A stretch of DNA of 64,000 nucleotides, from positions 60,585 through 124,584 of the forward strand of contig JAHCAR010000010.1 in NCBI GenBank assembly GCA_019634795.1, written 5' to 3'. The position numbers and the translations under genes were made by a program. Numbering within the stretch: the stretch's first letter is position 1; every line of letters starts with the position of its first letter. Source of the stretch: Dokdonella sp. (GTDB lineage: Bacteria; Pseudomonadota; Gammaproteobacteria; Xanthomonadales; Rhodanobacteraceae). Below the pieces are notes generated by a model. It was given only the letters and a program-made list of their open reading frames with translations, searched no databases and was not told the origin of the DNA. Below are positions 18,254 through 28,259 of the stretch, piece by piece.

Positions 18254-19264
18254 GTGGCACTGCATACCACCCTGCGCCAGGATTCGTTCATCACGCTGCG
18301 CGACACGATCCGCTGGCGCGTTGCGCTCGTGCTCGCCATCCTGATCGTGGTCCTGATGATCACGCTGGGAACGATCAACACGATCCTCGGACTCACCGAC
18401 ACGGCTCGCCTGGCCTGGGCCGTGCTGGCAGCCGCCAGCGCCACCCTGATCGCCTTGCTGATGCTGTCGCGGCGACTCGGGGGCACGATCTTTTTCACCA
18501 GCATCGCGGCAATCCTGCTGATCGTGCCGGTCTACGGACTCGAAAACGATCGCAACATGCAGCACTGGGCGTACATCTTCCCGCCTCTTCTCGTGTTCCT
18601 GCTGCGCCCCGGTCCGTCACTGGCGGCCATGGTCGCCTATGGCGTCTACGTGTCCTGGATCACCGCGCTGCTCCTGCCACCGATCGAAGTCGTGCGCTTC
18701 TCCAGCGGTTACGGGCTCATGGTCTGCTTCATGTACACCTATGCCCTGCTCCAGGAGCAGGCGGCGAAGCTGTTGCGCTATCACTCCGACCACGATGCGC
18801 TGAGCAATTGCCTGAACCGCCGCACCTTCAACGAGGCACTGGATCGCCTGGCGTCCGGCCAGGGCGGCTTCCGCAGCTGCGAATTCCTGCTCATCGACAT
18901 CGACCACTTCAAGGCGATCAACGATCGGCATGGGCACCTGGTCGGCGACCGCGTGATCACCCAGGTGGCCGCCGAGCTCGGCCGCCACCTGCTTGCCGAC
19001 GCCCCGCTGTTCCGCTACGGCGGCGAGGAGTTCGCAGTCATGCTGGTCGATGCCGAAGAGGGCGCGGGTGGCGCCCTGGCAGAGCGCCTGCGCTCGGTGA
19101 TCGAGCAAGGCGACTTCCAGGGGGTGAAGGTCACGATCAGTGTCGGCGTTTCGCGCTGGCATGCGGGCACCGGAAAGGTCGAGAGCGCCCTGCAGAAGGC
19201 CGACGAGGCGCTCTATGCAGCGAAACGGGCCGGTCGAAACCGTGTAGAGGTCGCGTCAGCCTGA
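18254..19264 (+). CDS. Membrane diguanylate cyclase (GGDEF protein)
   Basis: A 336-residue inner-membrane protein that should make cyclic di-GMP from two GTP. About six hydrophobic helices lie between residues 22 and 168, followed by a GGDEF domain with LIDIDHFKAINDRHGHLVGD and an intact active site GGEEF (256-260). No RxxD inhibitory site is seen five residues before GGEEF, so product feedback through the I-site is probably absent. The helix before the domain has SNCLNRR in place of the usual TGLxNRR. The start is a GTG at 18254 after a GGGGGA stretch. What the membrane part senses is unknown. Confidence 0.92.
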   Translation: MALHTTLRQDSFITLRDTIRWRVALVLAILIVVLMITLGTINTILGLTDTARLAWAVLAAASATLIALLMLSRRLGGTIFFTSIAAILLIVPVYGLENDRNMQHWAYIFPPLLVFLLRPGPSLAAMVAYGVYVSWITALLLPPIEVVRFSSGYGLMVCFMYTYALLQEQAAKLLRYHSDHDALSNCLNRRTFNEALDRLASGQGGFRSCEFLLIDIDHFKAINDRHGHLVGDRVITQVAAELGRHLLADAPLFRYGGEEFAVMLVDAEEGAGGALAERLRSVIEQGDFQGVKVTISVGVSRWHAGTGKVESALQKADEALYAAKRAGRNRVEVASA

Positions 19265-19303
19265 GCGGCTGATCGATCGCCGCCGCGCGAGCGGACCGTA
19301 TCG

Positions 19304-20266
19304 TCAGGCAGCCTGCGAGCCGAGTCCCAGCCAGGCCGCATAGAACACATATCCGCCGAGCAGGACCGCGCCTTCGAGGCGACCAATCCGGGTTCCACTG
19401 CGCAGGAAGAGCAGCACCAGCAGAGTCGCCGCGAGCAGGATCCAGATGTCGACCCGGGCGATTTCCGCAGGCACGCGGATTGGATGGATGACTGCAGTCG
19501 CGCCGAGAATGCCGAGCACGTTGTAGACGTTCGAACCGATGATGTTGCCGAGCGCGACTTCGGCATGCCCGCGGGCGGCGGCGACCAGGCTGGCGACCAG
19601 TTCCGGCAGCGACGTGCCGAGCGCGACCACGCTGAGGCCGATGACCGTCTCGGAAATACCAAACCGTCGCGACAGTTCGATCGCGCTTTCCACGAGCCAG
19701 TGCGCACCAAGTACGGTCAACGCCACACCGCCGGCGCACATGAGCAGCGAAATGCCGAGTGATCGCGATCGCGGCGCCGCATCGCCGGCGACCTGTTCGT
19801 GCACGGTCGCGCGCTCGCCGAGGAGCTTGCGCTCGCTGCGGTAGGCCCAGGCAACATAGGCGAACAGAACCGCCAGCAGGGTCGTCCCGGCCAGGATGTC
19901 GAGACTGCCGTAGAGAATGACTCCGGCGCAAACCACCGTCGAGCCCGCCAGGGCGATGCCCTCGCGGCGCAGGGCCACCTCGGCCAGCGGCAGCGGCGCG
20001 ACCAGGGCGGCGCTGCCGAGGATCAAGAGCAGGTTGGCGATGTTCGAGCCGACCACGTTGCCGACCGCGATGCCTGGCGCCTCTTCGAACGCGGCGATCA
20101 GGCTGGTCACGAGTTCCGGCGTGGAGGTGCCGAAGCCGACGATGGTCAGCCCGACCACGAGCGGCGAAACGCCGAGCCTGCGTGCAGCACTCACTGCGCC
20201 GCGAACCAGCAGCTCGCCGCCGATGCCGAGCGCGCCAAGACCGAGCAACAGGAATATCAGGTTCAT
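19304..20266 (-). CDS. Calcium/sodium antiporter, CaCA family (YrbG-like)
   Basis: A 320-residue inner-membrane protein of the K+-independent Ca/Na exchanger family. The two alpha-repeat signatures are present: GFGTSTPELVTSLIAA near residues 44-59 with GNVVGSNIANLL, and ALGTSLPELVASLVAA with GNIIGSNVYNVLG in the second half. Ten to eleven hydrophobic helices are visible. The start codon is only 4 bases beyond the nhaA stop at 20271, so the two genes form an operon with coupled translation; no independent ribosome binding site is obvious. The pair suggests a cation homeostasis unit. Confidence 0.93.
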   Translation of the reverse strand: MNLIFLLLGLGALGIGGELLVRGAVSAARRLGVSPLVVGLTIVGFGTSTPELVTSLIAAFEEAPGIAVGNVVGSNIANLLLILGSAALVAPLPLAEVALRREGIALAGSTVVCAGVILYGSLDILAGTTLLAVLFAYVAWAYRSERKLLGERATVHEQVAGDAAPRSRSLGISLLMCAGGVALTVLGAHWLVESAIELSRRFGISETVIGLSVVALGTSLPELVASLVAAARGHAEVALGNIIGSNVYNVLGILGATAVIHPIRVPAEIARVDIWILLAATLLVLLFLRSGTRIGRLEGAVLLGGYVFYAAWLGLGSQAA

Positions 20267-20270
20267 GCGG

Positions 20271-21461
20271 CTAGCGCGGGCTCGCGGACGGGTCCGATGC
20301 AGGCTTGCTTGTTCGAAGGATCAGGAAGCCGAGCAAACCGCCCGCCAGCGAGCCGGCCAGCACGCCGATCTTGACCTGCTCCATGGCCGCCGCCGAGTCG
20401 AAGGCCAGCGATCCGATGAACAGGCTCATGGTGAAACCGATGCCGGTCAGGCAGGCCAGTCCCCAGAGCTGGCCCCAGGAAACGCCGCCCGGCTTTCGCA
20501 CCATGCCGAATCGGATCGCCAGCAGCATGAACCCGAACACCCCGACCTGCTTGCCGACAAGCAGGCCAAGCGCGATGCCGAGCGGTAGCGGGCCGAGCAG
20601 GTCGTCGGCGCGCAGGCCGTCGAAGGAGACGCCGGCGTTGGCGAACGCAAACAGTGGCAGCACGGCGAAGGCGACCCAGGGGTGCAGGCCATGCTCGAGT
20701 TGCTCGAGCGGCGATTTCCCCTGGGCGCCGGTGAGTGGCACGGCCAACGCGGTGACCACACCGGCCAGGGTCGCGTGCACGCCGGATTTGAGCACGCAGG
20801 CCCACAGGAAAACGCCGACCAGCACGTAGGCGGCAATGCGGGTCACGCCGAAACGGTTCAGCGCGACCAGCACCGCGATCGCGATCGCGGCCAGTCCGAG
20901 CGCGAAGACGGATACGTCGGCGGTGTAGAACACCGCGATGATGGCAATCGCGCCGATATCGTCGATGATCGCAATCGCGAGCAGCAGGATCTTCAGCGCC
21001 GCCGGTATCCGCTTGCCGAGCAGGGCAAGAACACCGAGGGCGAAAGCGATGTCGGTCGCCGCCGGAATCGCCCAGCCGGCCAGGTTCGCCGCAACGTCGC
21101 GATTGACCGCGACGAACACCAGGGCCGGTACGGCCATGCCGCCGATCGCTGCGACGATCGGCAACCCTGCCTTTTCCATGCTCGACAGTTCGCCCTGAAC
21201 GATTTCGCGCTTGACCTCGAGCCCGACCAGAAAGAAGAACACCGCCATCAGGCCATCGTTGATCCAGAGCTGCAGCGGCTTGGCGATCTCGAAGGCACCG
21301 ACGCGCAACTCGACCGCCGTCTGCAGAAGCCCGTCGTAATGCGGTGCGAGTGGCGAATTGACTGCGGCAAGGGCGAGCAATGCAGCAGCGAACAGCATGA
21401 ACCCGGCTGAAGTCTCGCGGGCAAGGAACTCGTCGATCGCGTTGCGCACACTGGACAGCAT
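20271..21461 (-). CDS. nhaA: Na+/H+ antiporter NhaA
   Basis: A 396-residue inner-membrane antiporter that exports Na+ or Li+ in exchange for two protons. Family hallmarks: NDGLMAVFFFLVGLEVKRE near residues 68-86, PAATDIAFALGVLALLG, and the ion-binding aspartate pair in AIIDDIGAIAI. The C-terminal helices with LTGIGFTMSLFIGSLAF are also typical. The start at 21461 has AGGAG six bases upstream. First gene of a two-gene operon with the Ca/Na antiporter. The 190 bases upstream (21462-21651) hold no gene and should contain the promoter; I see no clear -10/-35 pair there. Confidence 0.97.
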   Translation of the reverse strand: MLSSVRNAIDEFLARETSAGFMLFAAALLALAAVNSPLAPHYDGLLQTAVELRVGAFEIAKPLQLWINDGLMAVFFFLVGLEVKREIVQGELSSMEKAGLPIVAAIGGMAVPALVFVAVNRDVAANLAGWAIPAATDIAFALGVLALLGKRIPAALKILLLAIAIIDDIGAIAIIAVFYTADVSVFALGLAAIAIAVLVALNRFGVTRIAAYVLVGVFLWACVLKSGVHATLAGVVTALAVPLTGAQGKSPLEQLEHGLHPWVAFAVLPLFAFANAGVSFDGLRADDLLGPLPLGIALGLLVGKQVGVFGFMLLAIRFGMVRKPGGVSWGQLWGLACLTGIGFTMSLFIGSLAFDSAAAMEQVKIGVLAGSLAGGLLGFLILRTSKPASDPSASPR

Positions 21462-21651
21462 CGTGGTCTCCTCGGCGGATCCGCCATGGCAGCGCCGCCG
21501 TGAACGGCAATCAGGTCAGGGGCCGCCCGACCCGGCGTGGCGCATTCGAGTATCGCCGCGGCCGGGTCCGGGTGTCCAACCGGTGCGGCAGGGCATACGT
21601 GGCAAACGCAAGGGTCGGCGTGCGCGCCGCGATTACGCGCGCACTTGCGCG

Positions 21652-22548
21652 CTACCGAGGGGAGCCGTCTGGCGTGTCCGCGGCAATGGCCGCGGCCGGC
21701 GGGATGGCCGCACCCTCGAATGCCGGACCGGCAACATCCTCGGCGCTCCAGCCGCGGTCGAGGTCGATGCCGGTGGTGTACCAGTCGTGGGCATCGATGC
21801 GCAGCGGCCCGCGCACGCGCTCATGGAAACGCACCGGCAACAGGTACGGGCCGACCCTTCGATACTCGAGGAAGGTCGTGTCGACGTGCGCGCCCTGGGT
21901 GGTCTCGAATCCGTTCAGGGTCATGTGCACGCGGAACAGGCGCGCGGTCTGCGCGTCGATCCAGAGCACCACCTGATCCTGCGCGGCCTCTCCGAATCCG
22001 GGCTGCACCGTGGCCAACAGGCGCCGGTAGTCGCGCCCGCCTTCACGCGCGTCGGCGATGCGCACGATTTCGGTCGCCCGCGCCTTGATGAAACTCGGTC
22101 CGAAATGGAACATGCGAAAGGCGTCGTTGGTCATCGCCGTGGCGCGGATCTTGACCGGGTCGGTTTCGCGCTCGCCGTTGTACCAGACTGCGATGGCGTC
22201 CGCCGTGCGCACCACCTGCTTGCTGCCGAGCGGACCTTCGTGATGGATCGAGTAGAGGCCATCACGCGGCCGGTAGCGCTCTTGCGAAGTGACCCGGAAG
22301 CCGGCGTCGCTGACGATCGGCTGGATGCGCTGGATCAGCCGGTACCAGTGGCCATCGGTGGACAGGTTGATGTCGCCCGGGTACTCGCGGATGTCGCCGC
22401 CATGGGCTGCCATGCAGGCATCGAAGATCTGCGCGGCGGAGAGGCCATCGTCAAACTGCAGCCCGGGGCGCGCCTGCGGAAACGAGGCGCAGGCCGACAG
22501 CAATGCGGCCACGATGGCGAGCAGAAAGCGCAGGTTTCGCAACATCAT
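21652..22548 (-). CDS. Lipoprotein of unknown function
   Basis: A 298-residue protein with a lipoprotein signal peptide: hydrophobic stretch LRFLLAIVAALLSAC with the lipobox LLSAC and Cys20. The remainder is rich in beta-strand pattern, for example QVVLWIDAQTARLFRVHMTLNG and YLLPVRFHERV, reminiscent of LolA/LppX-type concave beta folds in outer-membrane lipid carriers; that resemblance is inferred from pattern only. A short segment DACMAAHGGD near the N-terminus is common in periplasmic proteins of this sort. Two ATGs stand together at 22548 and 22545, after GGGGAA. It lies downstream of the winged-helix/TPR gene on the same strand, 98 bases away, and may be cotranscribed. Confidence 0.7.
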   Translation of the reverse strand: MMLRNLRFLLAIVAALLSACASFPQARPGLQFDDGLSAAQIFDACMAAHGGDIREYPGDINLSTDGHWYRLIQRIQPIVSDAGFRVTSQERYRPRDGLYSIHHEGPLGSKQVVRTADAIAVWYNGERETDPVKIRATAMTNDAFRMFHFGPSFIKARATEIVRIADAREGGRDYRRLLATVQPGFGEAAQDQVVLWIDAQTARLFRVHMTLNGFETTQGAHVDTTFLEYRRVGPYLLPVRFHERVRGPLRIDAHDWYTTGIDLDRGWSAEDVAGPAFEGAAIPPAAAIAADTPDGSPR

Positions 22549-22646
22549 TCATTCCCCGATCGCCATGGCCGACCACCAGCCTAGCGCACTTGCGCAAAGC
22601 GAGTCAGAGCGATCCCGAATCGCCTCCGACCCTCGGCGCCGCTGGC

Positions 22647-25070
22647 TCACTGCCCCGAAGTGTCGTCGCTGGCGTGCGACGTGGTCCTGTTTCGCTGCGA
22701 GCGGGCCCGCGCGAGCTCCGCGCGCGTGGTATCGAGCAGCGGTGAGTAGCGCTCCGCGGCGAGCCGCAATGCGGCATCGAAAGCGGCTTGTGCCTCATCG
22801 AGGCGACCGCGGCGCAGCAGGTAGCGGGCGCGAACCAGTTGCACGAGGTGGCCCCCGGTTTCGGGCAGATCCGGTTCGCCGAGCAGGCTCTCGACGGTAT
22901 CGAGGTCGCCGAGCTCGAAGAGCACGTCGCTGTAGTCGGCGAGCAGCTGCTGGTTGAGCGTTCCGGTCTCACGTGCGCGCGCCCAGACTCGAACGTACAG
23001 ACCAGCCGCGGCCGCAGGGTCTCCGCGCCGGGCTGCAAGCAACGCGTCGGCATGCTCGGCGAAACTGGCCACGTCGGCGTCCGCCGAACGCGCGGCATCC
23101 GCGCGCAGGCGCGATGCTTCGGTCTCGGCGCGCTTCAGCTCGCCGGCATTCAGGGCCGCATAGACGATGGCCAGGCGCAGGCTGTCCGCGCCGACGCCGG
23201 GCGCCGATTCCGGCATCGTCTCGAGCGCGCGCTCCCAGGCTTGCATGGCATTGCGGTAGCGGCCACCGGCGGCCTCGATGAATCCGAGCAGGCTTTGCAG
23301 GCGCAGGGCCTGGCGCGGATTGTTGGCGGGATCGAGCAGGGCCAGTCCGGCATGCACGGCCTCGCGCGCTTCGCCGAGCCGGCCCGACTGCAGCAGCGAC
23401 CAGGCCAGACTGTCGAGAGCATCGCGCAGAACGAGCGGATCCTGTTGGCGTGCGGCGCTGGCCTGGGCCGCACGCGCTGCCTCGCCGGCTTCATCGAAAC
23501 GGCCGAGGTGGCTGAGTGCACGCGCCATGCGCGCGCCCGCCCTGGCCAGGCCGGCCTGGTCACCCTCGCGATCGAACAGGTCGTGTGCCTCGCGGTATGC
23601 GGCCAGGGCCTCGTCATGGTGTCCGTTCTGTGCGGCGAGATCGCCAAGGGCCAGTTGCGCCGCCGCCTGACCCGCGCGGTCCCCCGCCACCCGGAACAGG
23701 GTCAATGCCCGCCGCGCCAGATCGAGTGCGCTTTCGCTCTGATCCGCGGCTGCGGCGAGGTGCTGGCGGGCGAGGACGATGCGCGCCTCGAGCAGGTTGT
23801 CGGAGGTCGCATGGGCAGCCTGCGCGGCCGCTTCGATCTCGTCCCGGGCCTGCTCGAGACGTAGCTCGGCCAGCCGCCGCGTCGCGCGATCGAGATGGAC
23901 GCTGGCTCTCGACCAGGCGCCGAGGCCCGGGTATGCCAAGGCCTCGTCGAGGTGTCGATCACAGTCCGCAGTCATCTCCAGCGCGCATTCGAGATGGGCC
24001 AGTTCGACCAGGATGTCGATCTGCGCAGGTGCCTCGGCGTGCGCGGCACGCAGCACCTCATAGGCGTCCCGGGTGCGCCCGCGCGAGGCCAGGCGCAATG
24101 CGTCGGCCAGCCGGTCACCGCCGTGGATGGCGCTGTCGCCGGCGCTCGTCGCCGCGGCATCGAGCTTGCCGAGTACCTCGTCGGCGAAGCTTTCCAGGGC
24201 CTCGTCGAGATTGGCGGCGCGAACCTGCCCGAGTGGCGAACGCGCATCCGCCGAGACGAGATTGCCGTCGATGCGATAGCCGATTGCATCGTGCTCGAGC
24301 CCGACCTCGAGAACATGACTGACGCGCAGCGCCTGCCGTACGTCCACCAACTGGCCTGGCGGTTTGCCGCGATTGGCGTTCAGGTACGAAACGACCGTCG
24401 CCGTCGAGAGCACCTCGGGTGCCCCGGACCGCGCCACCAGATGGCGGCGCAGGAGCTCGATCATGCCGGCATCTTCGAGCTCCTCGCCGGACTGCGCCGA
24501 CGCGAATGGCAGGATCGCCAAGCGCACGTCGGCTTCGACTGGACTCGCTTGACGGACCCGGTTCGACGCATCGCGCACTCGGAACACCCCGATCAGGACG
24601 ATGGCGGCCACGGCAACCAGCAGCGCGAGCAGCGCCGCGGGCGCACGACGGCGCGAACCCGACGGAGGCGGCGACGAATTCGCTGGCGACCCGGCAGCGG
24701 TCGAAACCGCAGGGTCTGCCTGGCCTCGCTCCACCTCGGCTTCGCCGCCGGCATCGACCGCGACCGATTCGGTCGGGGCGACCCAGCGATAGCCGTGACG
24801 GGGCACGGTGCGAACCGGATTCCCGAGCCCGTCCGCGATGGCCAGGGTCTTGCGCAGGCGCAGGATGGCCTGGGCCAGAGTGCCGTCGGCGACATCCGAG
24901 CGTCCCCAGACGGCGGAGATCAGTTCATCGCGACCGAGCGCGCGGTCGCGATGCTCGACCAGATAGGCGAGCAGGTCGAGCACCTTCGGCTCGATCGCGA
25001 GCGGCCGGCTGTCCAGCAGGAGTTCACGCTCGCGGACGCGCAGCTCAAAGGGGCCGAATCGGTAGTGCAC
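22647..25070 (-). CDS. Membrane-bound winged-helix regulator with TPR domain (CadC/ToxR-like)
   Basis: An 807-residue one-component regulator. Residues 1-97 are an OmpR/PhoB-type winged helix (PKVLDLLAYLVEHRDRALGRDEL then VWGRSDVADGTLAQAILRLRK and RTVPRHGYRWV). A proline/serine-rich linker leads to one transmembrane helix (about 143-163). The rest is a large periplasmic TPR region, with repeated helical pairs through the end. This is the CadC/ToxR layout, in which the cytoplasmic domain binds DNA and the periplasmic part senses. The start is a GTG. It is divergent from a secreted beta-helix gene at 25315, which is a likely target. Confidence 0.87.
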   Translation of the reverse strand: MHYRFGPFELRVRERELLLDSRPLAIEPKVLDLLAYLVEHRDRALGRDELISAVWGRSDVADGTLAQAILRLRKTLAIADGLGNPVRTVPRHGYRWVAPTESVAVDAGGEAEVERGQADPAVSTAAGSPANSSPPPSGSRRRAPAALLALLVAVAAIVLIGVFRVRDASNRVRQASPVEADVRLAILPFASAQSGEELEDAGMIELLRRHLVARSGAPEVLSTATVVSYLNANRGKPPGQLVDVRQALRVSHVLEVGLEHDAIGYRIDGNLVSADARSPLGQVRAANLDEALESFADEVLGKLDAAATSAGDSAIHGGDRLADALRLASRGRTRDAYEVLRAAHAEAPAQIDILVELAHLECALEMTADCDRHLDEALAYPGLGAWSRASVHLDRATRRLAELRLEQARDEIEAAAQAAHATSDNLLEARIVLARQHLAAAADQSESALDLARRALTLFRVAGDRAGQAAAQLALGDLAAQNGHHDEALAAYREAHDLFDREGDQAGLARAGARMARALSHLGRFDEAGEAARAAQASAARQQDPLVLRDALDSLAWSLLQSGRLGEAREAVHAGLALLDPANNPRQALRLQSLLGFIEAAGGRYRNAMQAWERALETMPESAPGVGADSLRLAIVYAALNAGELKRAETEASRLRADAARSADADVASFAEHADALLAARRGDPAAAAGLYVRVWARARETGTLNQQLLADYSDVLFELGDLDTVESLLGEPDLPETGGHLVQLVRARYLLRRGRLDEAQAAFDAALRLAAERYSPLLDTTRAELARARSQRNRTTSHASDDTSGQ

Positions 25071-25314
25071 TGTGTTTCTCGATCAGCCCGGTGGCGTCGC
25101 ACGCGGCTCCGTGCAACGAATGCAAGCCGCAGGGAATGAAGTGGCCGACGCCCGACTCATGCCCGCGGCAGTCTATCGTTCCGTCATCGTTTCGTGAAGG
25201 ATCGCTGATGCGCGACGAGGGCGTTCGCGTGATGCTCGGGCGTCATGATCGGCCCCGGCGGTGCCAAGCGCCTGCCCGTGGCCGGTTCGCCCCACCCGCT
25301 GTAGGAACATGCCC

Positions 25315-28182
25315 ATGCCCACCCGTACTCTGCGCGAAATCGCGTGCCGCCCCTTGCTCCTGATCTTCCTCGCCGCGCTCTGCGTTGGCCGGGCCCAGGC
25401 CCAGACCAATGATGACTGGTCCAACGCGACGGTCATCACGACGCTGCCATTCAGCGATGCGCAGACGACCTCGGCAGCGACCACCGAAACGGGCGATCCG
25501 GAATCGATCTGCTTCATCGGTGCCGCCGGCAGCCAGGGCCGGGGGTCGGTCTGGTACCGCTATACCACCGGCGCCAGCGACGAATTCCTCAACATCTCGA
25601 CCGCCGGCAGTTCCTACGACACGGTCATCAATGTCTACCGCGGTTCGCCAGGCAGCTTCCAGCCGGTCCTCGGCGGCTGCAACGACGACGGCATTTCCGG
25701 CGTCTTCCAGGCGCGCCTGTCGGGCCTGCGCCTGCGCGCAGGCACAAGCTACTCGATCGAAATCGTCTCGCATGGCAGCTCGACCTTTGGCGGCAGCCTG
25801 CAGCTGGCGGTCGCCAGCGCGCCGCAGTACCTCGTCACGCGCAGCGACGACCCGAATCCGCCCCTGGCCGCCTGCGCGCCGGGCGACTGCACGCTGCGCG
25901 CGGCGATCAAGTCGGCCAACACCACTCCGGGAGCGGTCATCGTGCCCGCCGGCACCTACGCGATCTCGCTCGGCAGCAGTGGCGAGGACGCCAACAACGG
26001 CGGCGATTTCGATATCCGCGCCGGTATGGGCATCTACGGCGCGGGACCGGGCCAGACCATCGTCAACGCAGGCAATCTCGACCGCGCCTTCGACATCGAC
26101 CCGAGCGGAGGTACCGCTTCGGGCCGGGTCACCGCGATCATCGCGGATCTGGCCATCATCAACGGTGGCGGGCCCTCGTTCTTCGGCGACGGCGGCGCAA
26201 TCCGCGCCTACGATTCCGGTGGCGGCAACCTGTCCAACGACTTCGTCGCCCTGCAGCGCGTCAAGGTCAGCAACAGCCGCTCGCAGCTCAACGGAGGCGC
26301 CATGGCGCTGTCAGCGCGCGGCATGATCCACGACTGCGAATTCAGCGCCAACTACGCCAACAGCACCGGCGGCGCCCTGACCCTGGGGCCGTCCTTCGGC
26401 GGTGGCGACACGACCATCGACATCGTCGGCACGACGATCGCCAACAACCAGGCACCGAGCAGTTTCAGCGGCGGCGGCGGCATCAAGTCGACCGCGCGCC
26501 TGCGCCTGACCAACAGCACCGTGTACGCCAACACCTCGGGCTACCACGGCGGCGGGTTGTATCTGACCGGCACCGGCAACGCCGAGCTGCGCAGCAGCAC
26601 GATCGCGGCCAACGTCGCGCGCTCGGGCGGATCGGGCACGGCCAATGGCGGCGGCCTGCGCATCGACGGCGGCACGCTCAACCTGGCCAATACTCTGGTC
26701 GCCAACAATACGACCGGCAGCGGCGCCGGCGTCGCCGACGATTGCACGGCCGGCGGTGGCACTCTGGGCGCGAACTACAGTCTGGTCCGCGACGGCAGCG
26801 GCTGCGTCTTCGGCGGAACCGGCAACCTCAGCGGCAGCGATCCGCTGCTCGATGCTGGACTGGCCGACAACGGCGGCCCGACCCGGACCCTGGCCCTGCT
26901 CGCCGGCAGTCCGGCCATCGACGCGGGCAATCCGGCCGCTTGCCTGGACCGGCTCGGCCAGGCCCTCGCTTTCGACCAGCGCGGCCAGGGCTTCCCGCGC
27001 TCGAGCGGCGCCGCCTGCGACATCGGCGCCTACGAGCGCTCGGCGACGGACGTCGCCGCGCCGGACATGCCGGTGCTGGCCAGCGCATCCGACAGCGGCA
27101 GCTCCGATAGCGACGGCATCACCAACATCGCCCAGCCTCATCTGCTCGGCACCTGCACCGACGACGACACGATGACCCTGTCGGTCGACGCCACTCCGAT
27201 CTCGCCGACCGCCGTCTGCGCTGCTTCGGCCTTCGACATCGTCCCCGCCACGCCGCTCGCGGACGGCATGCGCGCAATCACGGTCACGGCGACGCGCAAC
27301 GGCTCGACCTCGGCGGCCTCGCCCGCGCTCGATATCGTCATCGACACGCTGGCTCCTGCAGTCGCGATCAACACGGGCCCGAGCGGGACCGTGGTCGATG
27401 CTGCGGCAAGCTTCACGTTCGGCATCGGCGACGGCCTTGCGGCGGAGTGCCGGCTCGACACTACGTCGTTCGCCGCCTGCAGCAGTCCGGCCAGCTACAG
27501 CGGCCTCGAAACTGGCCCGCACAGCTTCGATGTCCGCGCCTTCGATCTCGCCGGAAATATCGGCACCGACACGCGCAGCTGGACCGTCGCCGCGCCGAGT
27601 GCCCCGGCTACGCCGCTGCTCGATGCAGCCAGCGACAGCGGCCGCTTCGCCGACGACGGCGTCACCAATGCCGCGAGCCTGGTCTTCACCGGCAGCTGCG
27701 TCGACGGCGATCTGGTCAAGCTTTACGACGGATCGGACCCGCTGGCGGGCGCGTCGGCGAGTTGCAGCGGCGGTTACGCGATCAGCGTCTCCGGAATTGC
27801 CGAAGGCGCCCATGCAATTGCGGCGAGCGTGACTCGCGGCGGCCTCGAAAGCGCGCCGAGCAGCGCCCTGGCCGTGCTCATCGACCGCACCGCGCCAGCG
27901 GCGCCGACGATACTCGGCCCGACCGGCCCGAGCGCCCCGCGGGTCGATGTCAGCGGACAGGCCGAAGCCAACGCCGACGTCTCCGTGCGCGAGGGCTCCA
28001 CCACACTCTGCACGGCGATCTCGGACAGTAATGGCGACTGGGCCTGCCAGGTGCAGTTCCAGAGCGGCGGCAGCCATACCTTGACGGCCACGGCGACCGA
28101 TCTGGCCGGCAACGAGGGGCCGGCTTCGAATGGAGTGGCGATCGATGTCGACCTGATCTTCGCCAGCGGCTTCGACGACTGA
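25315..28182 (+). CDS. Large secreted CSLREA/beta-helix protein with Ig-like repeats
   Basis: A 955-residue exported protein. A signal peptide (about residues 1-28, ending GRAQAQT) is followed by a beta-sandwich of pre-peptidase C-like pattern (DDWSNATVITTLPFSDAQT and SSYDTVINVYRG), then a CSLREA-type segment CTLRAAIKSAN, beta-helix coils, a choice-of-anchor Q block (LADNGGPTRTLALLAGSPAIDAG, CDIGAYE), and about four bacterial Ig-like domains with the recurring pattern DSGxxxDDGxTN. It ends IFASGFDD, the shared C-terminal motif. The ATG at 25315 fits AGGA spacing better than the one at 25309. Divergent from the ToxR-like regulator, with 244 bases between. Confidence 0.86.
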   Translation: MPTRTLREIACRPLLLIFLAALCVGRAQAQTNDDWSNATVITTLPFSDAQTTSAATTETGDPESICFIGAAGSQGRGSVWYRYTTGASDEFLNISTAGSSYDTVINVYRGSPGSFQPVLGGCNDDGISGVFQARLSGLRLRAGTSYSIEIVSHGSSTFGGSLQLAVASAPQYLVTRSDDPNPPLAACAPGDCTLRAAIKSANTTPGAVIVPAGTYAISLGSSGEDANNGGDFDIRAGMGIYGAGPGQTIVNAGNLDRAFDIDPSGGTASGRVTAIIADLAIINGGGPSFFGDGGAIRAYDSGGGNLSNDFVALQRVKVSNSRSQLNGGAMALSARGMIHDCEFSANYANSTGGALTLGPSFGGGDTTIDIVGTTIANNQAPSSFSGGGGIKSTARLRLTNSTVYANTSGYHGGGLYLTGTGNAELRSSTIAANVARSGGSGTANGGGLRIDGGTLNLANTLVANNTTGSGAGVADDCTAGGGTLGANYSLVRDGSGCVFGGTGNLSGSDPLLDAGLADNGGPTRTLALLAGSPAIDAGNPAACLDRLGQALAFDQRGQGFPRSSGAACDIGAYERSATDVAAPDMPVLASASDSGSSDSDGITNIAQPHLLGTCTDDDTMTLSVDATPISPTAVCAASAFDIVPATPLADGMRAITVTATRNGSTSAASPALDIVIDTLAPAVAINTGPSGTVVDAAASFTFGIGDGLAAECRLDTTSFAACSSPASYSGLETGPHSFDVRAFDLAGNIGTDTRSWTVAAPSAPATPLLDAASDSGRFADDGVTNAASLVFTGSCVDGDLVKLYDGSDPLAGASASCSGGYAISVSGIAEGAHAIAASVTRGGLESAPSSALAVLIDRTAPAAPTILGPTGPSAPRVDVSGQAEANADVSVREGSTTLCTAISDSNGDWACQVQFQSGGSHTLTATATDLAGNEGPASNGVAIDVDLIFASGFDD

Positions 28183-28259
28183 AGGCGGGATCAGGCCCAG
28201 CGGGCGCGCGCCCGGCCACGACAGCATTCGTGGTCGATCGCGCGCCGGTCGTGGTACGC

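Noticed and set aside
20263-21510. A 415-codon minus frame overlapping nhaA in another phase
   Set aside because: The nhaA frame has the full family pattern; the other is Arg-rich and without motifs.
28201-28214. The palindrome CGGGCGCGCGCCCG as a terminator
   Set aside because: It has no loop and no T-run, and such GC palindromes are expected by chance at this composition.
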